Source of the DNA: Burkholderiales bacterium
GTDB taxonomy: Bacteria; Pseudomonadota; Gammaproteobacteria; Burkholderiales; SG8-41
Direction: 5' to 3'
Assembly (NCBI GenBank): GCA_019751125.1
Contig: JAIENU010000154.1
Span: forward strand, 1 to 51,307
DNA: 51,307 bases
The position numbers and the translations under genes were made by a program. The notes under the pieces were generated by a model. It was not told the DNA's origin, did not search any database, and saw only the letters and a list, made by a program, of their open reading frames with translations. Shown one piece after another: positions 33,992 through 42,220 of this stretch. Every line of letters starts with the position of its first letter. Within the stretch, counting starts at the first letter, position 1.

Positions 33992-34990
33992 ATGTTTAAA
34001 ACCAGTGCATTACGTTTTAACGCGAGCCTGATCGTCGCGCTGTGCGGCAGTCTGGTCGCCGGCAGCGCGCTGGCCCAGGCCACTGCGGCCAATTATCCGA
34101 GCAAGCCGGTGCGCTGGATCGTGCCTTTCCCGCCGGGTGCGTCCAATGACATCACGGCACGGCTGTTCGCGCACAAGATGTCCGAGATCACCGGCCAGCA
34201 GTTTGTAATCGACAACCGCGCCGGCGCCGGTGGTTCGATCGGCGCCCAGCTCGCGGCGGAGGCCGCACCCGACGGCCACACCCTGCTGCATGCCAATCCC
34301 GGCCCCAGCGTCAACAACGTGGTGATGCGGCGCAAGCCGACGTACCGGGTCAGTGATTTTGCGCCGGTGATGTTCATGGGGTATTCACCGCTGATCATCG
34401 TGGCGAGCCCGCAGTTCGCACCCAACAATGCGCGGGAGCTGATCGCCTACATCAAGAGCAATCCCGGCAAGCTGACCTGGGCCTCGTCCGGTAACGGCAG
34501 CAGCCTGCACATCGGCCTTGCCCTGTTTGGCGCCGCGACCGGGCTCGATTTTGTGCACGTGCCGTACAAGGGCACCGCGCCGGCGCTGACCGACGTCATC
34601 AGCGGCCGGGTGAACGTGGTCTACACCACCGTGGTCAGCGGCGAGGCGCACATCAAGGCCGGCCGCATCAAGATCCTCGCCGTGGCCGCCCCGGAACGGC
34701 AGAAGGTGATTCCCCAGGTGCCGACGCTGCTGGAAGAGGGCGTGAAAAACGCCGAGGCGACGGTGTGGTTCGGTGTGCAGGTCGCGGCGAAAGTGCCGCG
34801 GCCAATCATCAACAAGCTTAATACCGACATGAACCGGATCATGGCCATGCCCGATGTGCAGGCGCGGCTGGACCAGTTGGGCCTGGTAAGGGCCGGCGGC
34901 ACGCCTGAGGATTTCGGCGCCTTCATCCGCACCGAAACCGAGAAGCTCGCGATGCTGATCAAGACCGGTCGTGTGGAGATGATGGATTAG
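33992..34990 (+). CDS. Bug/TctC family periplasmic solute-binding protein (5)
   Basis: A 332-residue Bug protein. ATG 33992 follows AAGGAGGAG, and an overlapping GTG at 33989 is possible. The signal peptide ends near ALAQA-TAA. Motifs: YPSKPVRWIVPFPPG, SNDITARL, FVIDNRAGAGG, HVPYKGTAP, TVWFGVQVAAKVP. It closes the catabolic cluster that began at 28296, giving that unit two binding proteins. A 500-bp gap then separates it from tctB. Confidence 0.92.
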   Translation: MFKTSALRFNASLIVALCGSLVAGSALAQATAANYPSKPVRWIVPFPPGASNDITARLFAHKMSEITGQQFVIDNRAGAGGSIGAQLAAEAAPDGHTLLHANPGPSVNNVVMRRKPTYRVSDFAPVMFMGYSPLIIVASPQFAPNNARELIAYIKSNPGKLTWASSGNGSSLHIGLALFGAATGLDFVHVPYKGTAPALTDVISGRVNVVYTTVVSGEAHIKAGRIKILAVAAPERQKVIPQVPTLLEEGVKNAEATVWFGVQVAAKVPRPIINKLNTDMNRIMAMPDVQARLDQLGLVRAGGTPEDFGAFIRTETEKLAMLIKTGRVEMMD

Positions 34991-35048
34991 CCGTCCTGGG
35001 TCTGTCGACGACAGGACTGCGCTCGGGAAGGGGCGGGGGATGACCAGC

Positions 35049-35078
35049 GTGGTGCGTAGCGACGCCGCGACGCACCAC
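35049..35078. repeat. REP-like hairpin
   Basis: GTGGTGCGT (35049-35057) is the exact reverse complement of ACGCACCAC (35070-35078), with 12 nt between. Single extragenic hairpins of this form are common REP-type elements. It follows the Bug gene stop by about 60 bp. Confidence 0.5.
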
Positions 35079-35256
35079 GGTGGCGCACCGCGGCAGCCCT
35101 TGCCGTGCGATGGTGCGAGGATTTCGGTAGCACGGTTTTGAGAGGGTCTGCACCGTAAGCCCGTTGTAAGCACGTCTCCCTAGACTTCGCCGCACCCGCG
35201 TTTTGTGGTTCCATTTTCTGGTTTGTGAAATTGCCGTGAAGAGTGGGTGGATGCCT

Positions 35257-35302
35257 TTGTGCGACGCACAATTTCAGCGTTAAAAAGACTTTGTGCACAC
35301 AA
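35257..35302. promoter_or_regulatory. tandem TTGTG-CACAA palindromes, putative operators of tctBA
   Basis: TTGTGCGACGCACAA (35257-35271) and TTGTGCACACAA (35291-35302) are both inverted repeats with the same half-site TTGTG/CACAA, beginning 34 bp (about three helical turns) apart. Two like sites on the same face of DNA upstream of a transporter operon suggest binding of a dimeric regulator. The regulator is not in the window. Confidence 0.5.
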
Positions 35303-35490
35303 GGGCTTCGTGTAGAGTTCCGTTCCGGCGTAACAACACTGCAACAGGGGTCAAGAAAAAATCCAAAATTTCGCTGGGTGTCGAAGTGAAAGTGCAGACA
35401 CTCGCCGCGAATAGCCGCATGCCGGATTCTCCGCAACTAGCCTCGCGGAATTTTCCGGAGTCAGAGTATCGTCATCAGGAGGGTGTTCAG

Positions 35491-35940
35491 TTGAAAATCA
35501 AGAGTCAAACCGACCTCTGGTCGGGAATCATGTTCATCGGATTCGGATTGCTCGCGATCTGGATTTCGCGTGACTATCCGTTTGGTACGGCCAGCCGCAT
35601 GGGTCCGGGATTCTTCCCGACCTGGATCGGCATCATCATGACCGTCCTTGGTGTGATGATCGCTGCCAGCTGCCTTAAGGCCGAAGACGAAGACAAGGTC
35701 GGCAAATGGGCCTGGCGTCCGATGATCCTGATGAGCGTCGGTTTCCTGCTGTTTGGCTGGGGCATCGACCATGTCGGTTTCGTTCCGGCCAGCGCCGCGC
35801 TGGTGGTCATTGGCGCCGCCGCGGGCACACAGTTCCGGTGGAAGGAAGTGATCCCGCTGGCAATCGGTCTGGTCATCGGTTGCTGGGCACTGTTCATCAA
35901 GGGCCTTGAGCTGCCCTTCCCGCTGTTCTGGTGGAGATAA
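35491..35940 (+). CDS. tctB: tripartite tricarboxylate transporter small membrane subunit TctB
   Basis: A 149-residue inner-membrane protein with four hydrophobic helices, the small subunit of a tripartite tricarboxylate transporter. Start is TTG 35491, with AGGAGGG at 35477-35483. The protein begins MKIKSQTDLWSGIMFIGFGLLAIWISRDYPFGTASRMGPGFFPTWIG, the DUF1468/TctB signature. It is followed by tctA 4 bp later. Confidence 0.93.
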   Translation: MKIKSQTDLWSGIMFIGFGLLAIWISRDYPFGTASRMGPGFFPTWIGIIMTVLGVMIAASCLKAEDEDKVGKWAWRPMILMSVGFLLFGWGIDHVGFVPASAALVVIGAAAGTQFRWKEVIPLAIGLVIGCWALFIKGLELPFPLFWWR

Positions 35941-35944
35941 CAAC

Positions 35945-37468
35945 ATGGAAGAACTTTTTGCCAACCTCGCACTGGGCTTCCAGACCGCGGTAACGCTGCA
36001 GAACCTGATTTATTGTTTCATTGGTGTGTTTGTCGGCACGCTGGTCGGTGTGCTGCCCGGCATCGGGCCGCTGGCTGCGATTGCCATGCTGCTGCCTGCC
36101 ACCTTCAATCTGCCGCCGGTAGGCGCGCTGATCATGCTGGCTGGTATTTATTACGGCACGCAGTACGGTGGCTCGACCACGGCAATTCTGGTCAACCTGC
36201 CCGGTGAATCCGCTTCGGTGGTGACCTGCATGGATGGTCATGCCATGGCGAAAAACGGTCGTGCCGGTCCGGCGCTGGCAATTGCCGCTGTCGGTTCCTT
36301 CTTTGCCGGCACCGTGGGCACCATCCTGATTGCGCTGTTCGGACCGCCGCTGGCGGAAGTCGCGCTGAAGTTCGGCGCCCCCGAATACTTCTCGCTGATG
36401 ACCATGGGCCTGATCGCTTCGGCGGTGCTCGCCAGCGGTTCGATGCTGAAGGCAATCGCGATGATTTTCCTCGGCCTGATCTTCGGCATCGTCGGTACCG
36501 ACGTGAATTCGGGCATGTCCCGTTTCACCTTCGGCGCTTCAGGACTGGCTGACGGTCTGAGCTTCGTCGTTGTCGCGATGGGCCTGTTCGGTTTTGGCGA
36601 GATCCTGTCGAACCTGGAGAAGGGCGAAGAGGCGAGCAGCCGCGATCTGCTGAACGCCAAGCTGACCCACCTCTATCCGACCTGGGAGGACATCAAGCTG
36701 TCCACCGGCTCGATCATCCGTGGTACCGCAATTGGCGCGTTCTTCGGCACGCTGCCCGGCGCGGGTCCGACGATCAGTGCGTTCTCGGCCTATGCGCTGG
36801 AAAAGAAGGTTGCGAAGAACCCCGAGATGTTCGGCAAGGGCGCAATTCAGGGCGTGGCTGGTCCGGAATCGGCCAACAACGCAGCTGCACAGTGCGCGTT
36901 CATCCCGACCCTGACCCTGGGCATCCCCGGTTCGGGCACGATGGCGCTGATGCTGGGCGCGCTGACCATCCAGGGCATTGCCCCCGGTCCGCAGGTGATG
37001 ACCCAGCGTCCCGAGCTGTTCTGGGGCCTGATCGCGAGCATGTGGATCGGCAACGCGATGCTGGTGATCCTGAACCTGCCGCTGGTCGGCCTGTGGGTGA
37101 AACTGCTGCGCGTGCCGTATCGCCTGCTGTTCCCCGCGATCCTGACCTTCATGGCGATCGGCGTCTACAGCGTCAACAACCTCGACCTCGACATTTACCT
37201 GACGGTGTTCTTCGGCCTGATGGGTTATGTCTTCGTCAAACTGAAGTGCGAGCCGGCGCCGCTGATTCTGGCCTTCGTGCTCGGACCGCTGATGGAGGAA
37301 AACCTGCGTCGTGCGCTGCTGATTTCGCGTGGCGACCCGCTGGTGTTCTTCAACCGTCCGATCAGTGCCACCTTCCTGATCCTGACCATCCTGCTGCTGG
37401 TGGTGATGATCCTGCCGGCGGTGCGCAAGAAGCGCGAAGTCGCATATCAGGAACCGCCGTCGGCCTAA
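35945..37468 (+). CDS. tctA: tripartite tricarboxylate transporter large permease TctA
   Basis: A 507-residue inner-membrane permease with about twelve helices. Family signatures are VGVLPGIGPLAAIAMLLP near the N-terminus, GGSTTAILVNLPGE, the second FFGTLPGAGPTISAF repeat and ESANNAAAQCAFIPTLTLGIPGSGTMALMLGAL. It moves the solute delivered by a TctC protein using an ion gradient. It lies 4 bp after tctB. A strong terminator separates it from tctC. As the only TctA in the window it may serve several of the Bug proteins. Confidence 0.96.
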   Translation: MEELFANLALGFQTAVTLQNLIYCFIGVFVGTLVGVLPGIGPLAAIAMLLPATFNLPPVGALIMLAGIYYGTQYGGSTTAILVNLPGESASVVTCMDGHAMAKNGRAGPALAIAAVGSFFAGTVGTILIALFGPPLAEVALKFGAPEYFSLMTMGLIASAVLASGSMLKAIAMIFLGLIFGIVGTDVNSGMSRFTFGASGLADGLSFVVVAMGLFGFGEILSNLEKGEEASSRDLLNAKLTHLYPTWEDIKLSTGSIIRGTAIGAFFGTLPGAGPTISAFSAYALEKKVAKNPEMFGKGAIQGVAGPESANNAAAQCAFIPTLTLGIPGSGTMALMLGALTIQGIAPGPQVMTQRPELFWGLIASMWIGNAMLVILNLPLVGLWVKLLRVPYRLLFPAILTFMAIGVYSVNNLDLDIYLTVFFGLMGYVFVKLKCEPAPLILAFVLGPLMEENLRRALLISRGDPLVFFNRPISATFLILTILLLVVMILPAVRKKREVAYQEPPSA

Positions 37469-37496
37469 GCCGAAAGGTTGTTCCGGCAACAACACT

Positions 37497-37526
37497 GCAC
37501 GCGGCGCAAGCCGCGTGCTTTTTTTT
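37497..37526 (+). terminator. intrinsic terminator between tctA and tctC
   Basis: A 9-bp GC stem (GCACGCGGC / GCCGCGTGC) with a GCAA tetraloop is followed by eight T. It stands 29 bp after tctA and just before the tctC ribosome-binding site, so tctC is either read through in part or has its own promoter. Confidence 0.93.
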
Positions 37527-37542
37527 GACTGAGGAGAAAAGC

Positions 37543-38538
37543 ATGACCATAACAATCAAATCCACCTTGGCGGTCGCAGCGGTCACGCTGGCTTCAGCCT
37601 TGCCGATTGCAGCGGGGGCGCAGGCTGCTTCAAATCAGACTTATCCGACCAAACCGGTCCGGCTGGTGGTTGCATTTCCGGCCGGTGGTTCCACCGACAT
37701 CATTGCCCGCCTGGTCGGGCAGCGCCTCGGCGAGCGCTTGGGACAGCCGGTGGTGGTCGACAACCGTGGCGGTGCCGGCGGCACGATCGGCACCGAGATT
37801 GCCGCCAAGGCCGCACCCGACGGCCACACCCTGACCATGGGCACGACCAGCACGCATGTGATTGCACCCGCGGCCTATGCCAAGGTCAACTACGATCCGG
37901 TGAAGGATTTCGAGCCGCTGACGCTGGTGGCATCCACGCCCTACCTGCTGGTGCTCAACCCCGGGGTGAAGGCGAACAATCTGAAGGAATTCATCGCGCT
38001 GGCGAAATCGCAGCCGGGCAAGCTGAATTTTGCTTCGGCGGGCACCGGTTCCACGACACAGCTGGCGATGGAAATGCTCAAGCTCGCCGCCGGCATCGAC
38101 ATCGTTCACGTGCCCTACAACGGCAACGGCCCGGCCGGCACTGCGGTGCTCGGCGGCCAGGTGCAGGCACTGTTCGGCAGCATGCCGGCGGTGCTGCCGC
38201 ACGCGCAGGCCGGCCGTCTGCGTCCGATCGGCGTGGGCACGGCGAAACGCTCGCCGGCGCTGCCCAACGTGCCGACCGTGGCTGAATCCGGTTTCCCGGG
38301 TTTTGAGGTGTCGCTGTGGCTGGGCTTTTTTGCACCCAAGGGCACGCCGAAGCCGATTCTGGCCCGCCTGCAGAAGGAACTGACCGACATCGCCAACAAT
38401 CCGGAGATGAAGGCTGCCTTCGAGAAAAACGGCGCCAGCTCGGTGACCAACACCCCGGCGGAAATGAATGCGCTGATGAAGGCCGAGCTGGAAAAATACA
38501 GCAAGGTGGTGAAGGCCGTGGGGATCGAGTTGAAGTAA
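37543..38538 (+). CDS. tctC: tripartite tricarboxylate transporter substrate-binding protein TctC (Bug family, 6)
   Basis: A 331-residue periplasmic binding protein and the likely direct partner of TctAB. The start is ATG 37543 with GAGGAG 6 bp upstream. The signal peptide ends near AGAQA-AS. Motifs: YPTKPVRLVVAFPAGG, STDIIARLVG, VVVDNRGGAGG, HVPYNGNGP (Asn where other copies here have Lys) and SLWLGFFAPKGTP. The long upstream open frame from 36892 is antiphase to tctA and is discarded. Ligand is unknown. Confidence 0.94.
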   Translation: MTITIKSTLAVAAVTLASALPIAAGAQAASNQTYPTKPVRLVVAFPAGGSTDIIARLVGQRLGERLGQPVVVDNRGGAGGTIGTEIAAKAAPDGHTLTMGTTSTHVIAPAAYAKVNYDPVKDFEPLTLVASTPYLLVLNPGVKANNLKEFIALAKSQPGKLNFASAGTGSTTQLAMEMLKLAAGIDIVHVPYNGNGPAGTAVLGGQVQALFGSMPAVLPHAQAGRLRPIGVGTAKRSPALPNVPTVAESGFPGFEVSLWLGFFAPKGTPKPILARLQKELTDIANNPEMKAAFEKNGASSVTNTPAEMNALMKAELEKYSKVVKAVGIELK

Positions 38539-38565
38539 TCCCGGACGCTTCCGGAAGTCATCCCG

Positions 38566-38592
38566 AAACGCCGCCCCAGGGCGGCGTTTTTA
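38566..38592. terminator. terminator between tctC and the convergent MFS gene
   Basis: AAACGCCGCC and GGCGGCGTTT form a GC-rich hairpin with a short CCAG loop, followed by TT and A. A-rich on one side and T-rich on the other, it can serve both strands. Confidence 0.88.
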
Positions 38593-38603
38593 TTGGCGAC
38601 TGC

Positions 38604-39740
38604 TTATTTGACGGCGCGGTCGGTGTGGGTCAGCCAGCCGCTGGCGAGCAGGATGCCGGCCGAGGCCCAGAACACCGGCGCGATACCGAGCAGTGCACCG
38701 AGTGATCCGGCAGCGAGCGGCACCGCGATATGGGTGATGTTGTTGATGGTCAGGCGCAGCCCGGTGACCTCGCCGGAGCGCCCGGCCGGCGAGCGGTTGT
38801 AGGTCAGGTTCAGTGTCAGCGGCTGGCTGACGCCCAGCGTCAGGCCGATGCCGAAGGACAGTGCGAGCAGCGCCGGTACGTATTCGATGAAGGCGAAGGG
38901 CACGAACAGCGCTGCGGCCAGCACCATCGCGCCGGCGAGCACGGTTTCGACGCTGAAGCGGCGGGTCAGCACCGGCAGCGCCACGCGGACTATGAAGCTG
39001 GCCGCGGCAAAGGCGCCGAGGATGGTGCCGATGGTCGAAGCCGAGAGGCCGATCGAATGGCCGTAGATCGGCACATAGAAGGTGTAAAGATCCCAGCCGG
39101 TGGTGACCAGGCCGCTGACGATGATCATCCGCCGCAGCGAGGGCAGGCGCATCAGGTCGAAGGCGCCACCGGCTGGCGCTTCGCTGCGCGCGCCGTGGGC
39201 GCCGAGGGCACGCATCAGCGTCAGTGTCAGGATCGGTGCCAGTGTCAGTGCCGCGAAAACGATATAGGCCGGACCGAAGCCGTAGCGGTCGATGACCAGG
39301 CCGGCGACCACCGGGCCGATCATGTGGCCGCTGGAATAACCCAGGCTCATCGTCGAGAAGTTGCGGGTGCGCTCGGCTGCGGTGCCCAGCGTGCCGGCGA
39401 GGTTCTGTGCGGCAACGTTGAAAAACACGAAGCCGACACCGATCAGCGGTGCCGACAGGTACAGCGCAGGCAGTGTCGGATACAGCGCTGGAATCAGCAG
39501 CCCGGTACCGAAGGTGATGCAGCCACCGAGCATCGGCTTGCGCGAGCCGTAGCGGTCGGAGATGCGGCCGACGATCAGCGCAAAGCCGAGCTGGAAAATC
39601 GAATACGAGGCGATCAGGATGCCGATCTGCATCGGCCCCGCGCCGAGGCTCAGCGCGAGCAGCGAGGCGACGACACGGCTGCCCATGTGGCCGCCCTGCA
39701 TCGCCAGCGTGAGCAGGGTGATGACGGTGATCGGTTTCAT
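38604..39740 (-). CDS. MFS transporter
   Basis: A 378-residue major facilitator with about twelve helices. The loop 2-3 motif reads GRISDRYGSRKP. The N-terminus MKPITVITLLTLAMQGGHMGSRVV starts directly in helix 1. Such short MFS proteins are often exporters or organic-acid permeases. It follows the class II aldolase by 79 bp on the same strand and may be co-transcribed. Substrate unknown. Confidence 0.88.
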   Translation of the reverse strand: MKPITVITLLTLAMQGGHMGSRVVASLLALSLGAGPMQIGILIASYSIFQLGFALIVGRISDRYGSRKPMLGGCITFGTGLLIPALYPTLPALYLSAPLIGVGFVFFNVAAQNLAGTLGTAAERTRNFSTMSLGYSSGHMIGPVVAGLVIDRYGFGPAYIVFAALTLAPILTLTLMRALGAHGARSEAPAGGAFDLMRLPSLRRMIIVSGLVTTGWDLYTFYVPIYGHSIGLSASTIGTILGAFAAASFIVRVALPVLTRRFSVETVLAGAMVLAAALFVPFAFIEYVPALLALSFGIGLTLGVSQPLTLNLTYNRSPAGRSGEVTGLRLTINNITHIAVPLAAGSLGALLGIAPVFWASAGILLASGWLTHTDRAVK

Positions 39741-39819
39741 GGCTGCCCTGAGCGTGTTGACCTTGCGAGGGCGGGCCGCCGGCGGTGAGGCCGGCGGGAT
39801 AAGGACGGCAGTTGCGTAA

Positions 39820-40680
39820 TCAGGAGGCGTAACCGGGTGATTCGCGGTCGAGCTTGCGCATCAGCGCAGCCCACATCAGCTTGCCGCCGGCACCGCGGCC
39901 GTTTGCGCCATAGATGAATTCGCCCTGATCGATGGTGTGTTTCACCACTTCACCCGGCAGGTGGTTCAGCGTCGCACCGCCGGTCATTGCGGTGATCTGC
40001 ATCTTGCAGGCGCGCTCGAGGCGGTACATGCGCGCGAACATTTCACCGATGCTACGGCCGACGGTGAGTGTGCCGTGGTTGCGCAGGATCAGCATGCTGC
40101 CATCGCCGATGTCCTGCACCAGGCGTTCGCGTTCGTCGTGGTTTTCGGCGACACCTTCGAAGTCGTGGTAGCGCACCTGTGACAGCGCGGTCAGCGACAT
40201 CTGCGTCAGCGGCAGCAGGCCGTCTTTCTGCGAAGCGACCGCGACGCCGTACTGGGTATGGCAGTGCATCACGCCTTCGGCACCGGGACAGCCCATGTGC
40301 ACCGCGCTGTGGATGGTGAAGCCGGCGGAATTCACTTCGTAGGGTGATTTCGACAGCTTGCGGCCTTCGACGTCGCATTTGATCAGGTCGGAGGCGGTCA
40401 TTTCCTCGAACAGCAGGCCGTAGGGGTTGATCAGGAACTGGTCGTGGGTGCCCGGCACGCGGCAGGAAATGTGGGTGCCGAGCATGTCGGTCCAGCCCAT
40501 CATCGCAGTGAGGCGGTAGGCGGCGGCGAGTTCAACGCGGGCCTGCCATTCAGCGGCGCTGATGCCGCTTGGTTTTCGGCATGCGGTTTTGCCGGCCACC
40601 GGGCGGCGTTTTTTGGCGGGGCTGGCGGTGACTTTGCGTTTAATTTTGCTTTTAACTGAGCCATTAACTGCACGTGTCAT
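39820..40680 (-). CDS. class II aldolase/adducin family protein
   Basis: A 286-residue zinc-dependent aldolase-fold protein. A basic Lys/Arg-rich N-terminal tail (about 35 residues) precedes the fold. Zinc-binding residues lie in VMHCHTQYGVAVA and in the later NHGTLTVGRS. It has GTHISCRVPGTHDQFLINPYG at the front. Members cleave or decarboxylate hydroxy-oxo acids or sugar phosphates. ATG 40680 has AAGGAA upstream. A longer in-frame extension runs into the divergent promoter region and is discarded. It is divergent from the PrpF-family gene. Confidence 0.9.
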   Translation of the reverse strand: MTRAVNGSVKSKIKRKVTASPAKKRRPVAGKTACRKPSGISAAEWQARVELAAAYRLTAMMGWTDMLGTHISCRVPGTHDQFLINPYGLLFEEMTASDLIKCDVEGRKLSKSPYEVNSAGFTIHSAVHMGCPGAEGVMHCHTQYGVAVASQKDGLLPLTQMSLTALSQVRYHDFEGVAENHDERERLVQDIGDGSMLILRNHGTLTVGRSIGEMFARMYRLERACKMQITAMTGGATLNHLPGEVVKHTIDQGEFIYGANGRGAGGKLMWAALMRKLDRESPGYAS

Positions 40681-40829
40681 GATGTGGATTCCTTCGTGGT
40701 GTCGGCGGATGTATCCATGGCGGACATGAGCTGGTGCATCAACGCCATTGTTTCCTGCGGTTAGAATACTCCACTGAGCGTGCAATTTACAGTGCGCAGT
40801 CGCGCTGCTGGATGATCCTGCGTCAGCGA

Positions 40830-40849
40830 CATCGTAAATTTCCACGATG
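40830..40849. promoter_or_regulatory. palindrome in the divergent aldolase/PrpF promoter region
   Basis: CATCGT (40830-40835) and ACGATG (40844-40849) are 8 bp apart with an AT-rich centre in the 217-bp gap. The position suits an operator controlling both genes, for instance a LysR-type site. No regulator gene is adjacent. Confidence 0.4.
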
Positions 40850-40897
40850 TAAACTCGATGACATTCGCAGCGGCGTTGTCGCAACAAGGAGACCGAG

Positions 40898-42088
40898 ATG
40901 AAGCAACCGAAAATTCCCGCCGTGTTCATGCGCGGCGGCACCAGCAATGCGGTGGTGTTCAACCAGAACGACCTGCCGGCGGATCGTGCGCTGTGGGACG
41001 AGATTTTTCTTGCCGCGATCGGCAGCCCCGACCCCAACGGCCGCCAGCTCGACGGCATGGGCGGCGGCGTGTCCTCGCTGTCCAAGGTCTGCGTGGTTGG
41101 TCCCTCGACGCGTCCCGATGCCGACATCGACTACACCTTTGCCCAGGTGCAGGTAAAGGAAGCCAAGGTCGATTACGGCGCGAACTGCGGCAACATGTCC
41201 TCGGCGATGGGGCCGTTCGCGGTGGACGAAGGCCTGGTCAAGGTGTCGGGCAAGGAGGCGCTGGTGCGCATCCACAACACCAACACCAAGAAGATCATCC
41301 ACGCGCTGTTCAGCATTGATGACGGCCTTGCCGCGGTCGATGGCGATCTGGCGATCCCCGGTGTCTCGGGCACCGGCGCGCCGGTGAAGCTGGAATTCCG
41401 CGATCCCGGCGGCGCCACCACCGGCAAGCTGCTGCCCACCGGCAATGCCATCGATGTGCTCGACGTGCCCGGCCTCGGCAAGATCCGCGCGTCGCTGGTC
41501 GATGCCGCGAACGCGACAGTGTGGATCAATGCCAAGGACATCGGCCTCACCGGCACCGAGCTGCCGGAACAGCTCGATGCCGACGCGGCGGTGATGCAGA
41601 AGCTGTCGGCGATCCGCATGGCGGGTTCGGTGGCGATGGGCATCGCGGCGAACGCGGAGGAGGCGGCAAAAAAGAAATCGATCCCGTTCATCGGCTTTGT
41701 CTCGCCGGTGCAGGATGCCAAGCTGCTGTCGGGCGAAACCATCTCGGCGAATGACATCGACCTCACCGGACGTGTCATTTCCAACGGCCAGACGCACCGC
41801 GCACTGCCGCTGACGGTGTCGCTGTGCATGGCGGTGGCGGCGCGTATCGAAGGCAGCGTAGTCAACGACGTGCTGCGCAAGGGCGGCGATGCCGAAGCGC
41901 CGATCCGCATCGGCATGCCCTCGGGCATTCTCACCGTGGCGGCAACCGTCTATAAGAAAGACGGTGGCTGGCAGGCCGAGCAAGGCGCCTTCTATCGCAC
42001 GCAGCGCCGCATGTTTGAAGGCCAGGTGCTGGTGCGTGCTTCACGGGTGCCGGGGGTGATTGCCAGTAGCAAGCAGAAGGTGGCGTAG
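40898..42088 (+). CDS. PrpF family isomerase (4-oxalomesaconate tautomerase-like)
   Basis: A 396-residue PrpF-family protein with the diaminopimelate-epimerase-like fold. Landmarks: FMRGGTSNAVVF, LDGMGGGVSSLSKVCVVG and VDYGANCGNMSSAMGPFAVDEGL with the catalytic-type Cys in NCGN. Known members isomerise methylaconitate (PrpF) or 4-oxalomesaconate (GalD). With a class II aldolase and an SDR nearby, an aromatic meta-cleavage or tricarboxylate route is plausible but not shown. ATG 40898 follows a purine-rich AGGAGACCGAG. Confidence 0.9.
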   Translation: MKQPKIPAVFMRGGTSNAVVFNQNDLPADRALWDEIFLAAIGSPDPNGRQLDGMGGGVSSLSKVCVVGPSTRPDADIDYTFAQVQVKEAKVDYGANCGNMSSAMGPFAVDEGLVKVSGKEALVRIHNTNTKKIIHALFSIDDGLAAVDGDLAIPGVSGTGAPVKLEFRDPGGATTGKLLPTGNAIDVLDVPGLGKIRASLVDAANATVWINAKDIGLTGTELPEQLDADAAVMQKLSAIRMAGSVAMGIAANAEEAAKKKSIPFIGFVSPVQDAKLLSGETISANDIDLTGRVISNGQTHRALPLTVSLCMAVAARIEGSVVNDVLRKGGDAEAPIRIGMPSGILTVAATVYKKDGGWQAEQGAFYRTQRRMFEGQVLVRASRVPGVIASSKQKVA

Positions 42089-42131
42089 GATATATAAATT
42101 ATTGTTTTTAAAAAATTACTTATAAGTAATC
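42089..42131 (-). repeat. AT-rich dispersed element, copy 6
   Basis: The minus strand reads TTTAAAAACAATAATTTATA. It lies directly after the PrpF stop, between convergent genes, and contains an extra ACTTATAAGT palindrome on one flank. Confidence 0.68.
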
Positions 42132-42158
42132 ACCCGCGATCAATGAAATCGCGGCTGC

Positions 42159-42194
42159 AAAAACAAAGGGCGCCTGCTGACGCTCTTTGTTTTT
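42159..42194. terminator. bidirectional terminator between PrpF and SDR genes
   Basis: A 14-bp stem (AAAAACAAAGGGCG / CGCTCTTTGTTTTT, one G-T pair) with an 8-nt loop has A-run and T-run on its flanks, so it works on both strands. A smaller hairpin CCGCGAT/ATCGCGG lies just before it at 42134-42154. Confidence 0.92.
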
Positions 42195-42220
42195 GGCTGA
42201 TTCACAACCTGTGAATGATT

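Larger units (their letters stand above)
34991..35490. other. 500-bp intergenic region upstream of tctB
   Basis: It holds a REP-like hairpin (35049-35078) and two TTGTG...CACAA palindromes (35257-35302). No convincing gene lies in it. An upstream in-frame extension of tctB (from 35293) is rejected because the ribosome-binding site points to 35491. The length suggests a complex promoter or a lost gene. Confidence 0.4.

Noticed and set aside
36892..37542. In-frame extension of tctC into tctA
   Set aside because: It overlaps tctA in another frame and contains a strong terminator. The ribosome-binding site and signal peptide fix the start at 37543.
40741..40760. CCATTGTTT stretch resembling the AT-rich element
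   Set aside because: Only nine bases match and the flanks are not AT-rich.
40823..41983. 386-residue minus-strand frame opposite the PrpF gene
   Set aside because: Antisense to a clear PrpF-family protein, His/Arg/Gly-rich, no motif.
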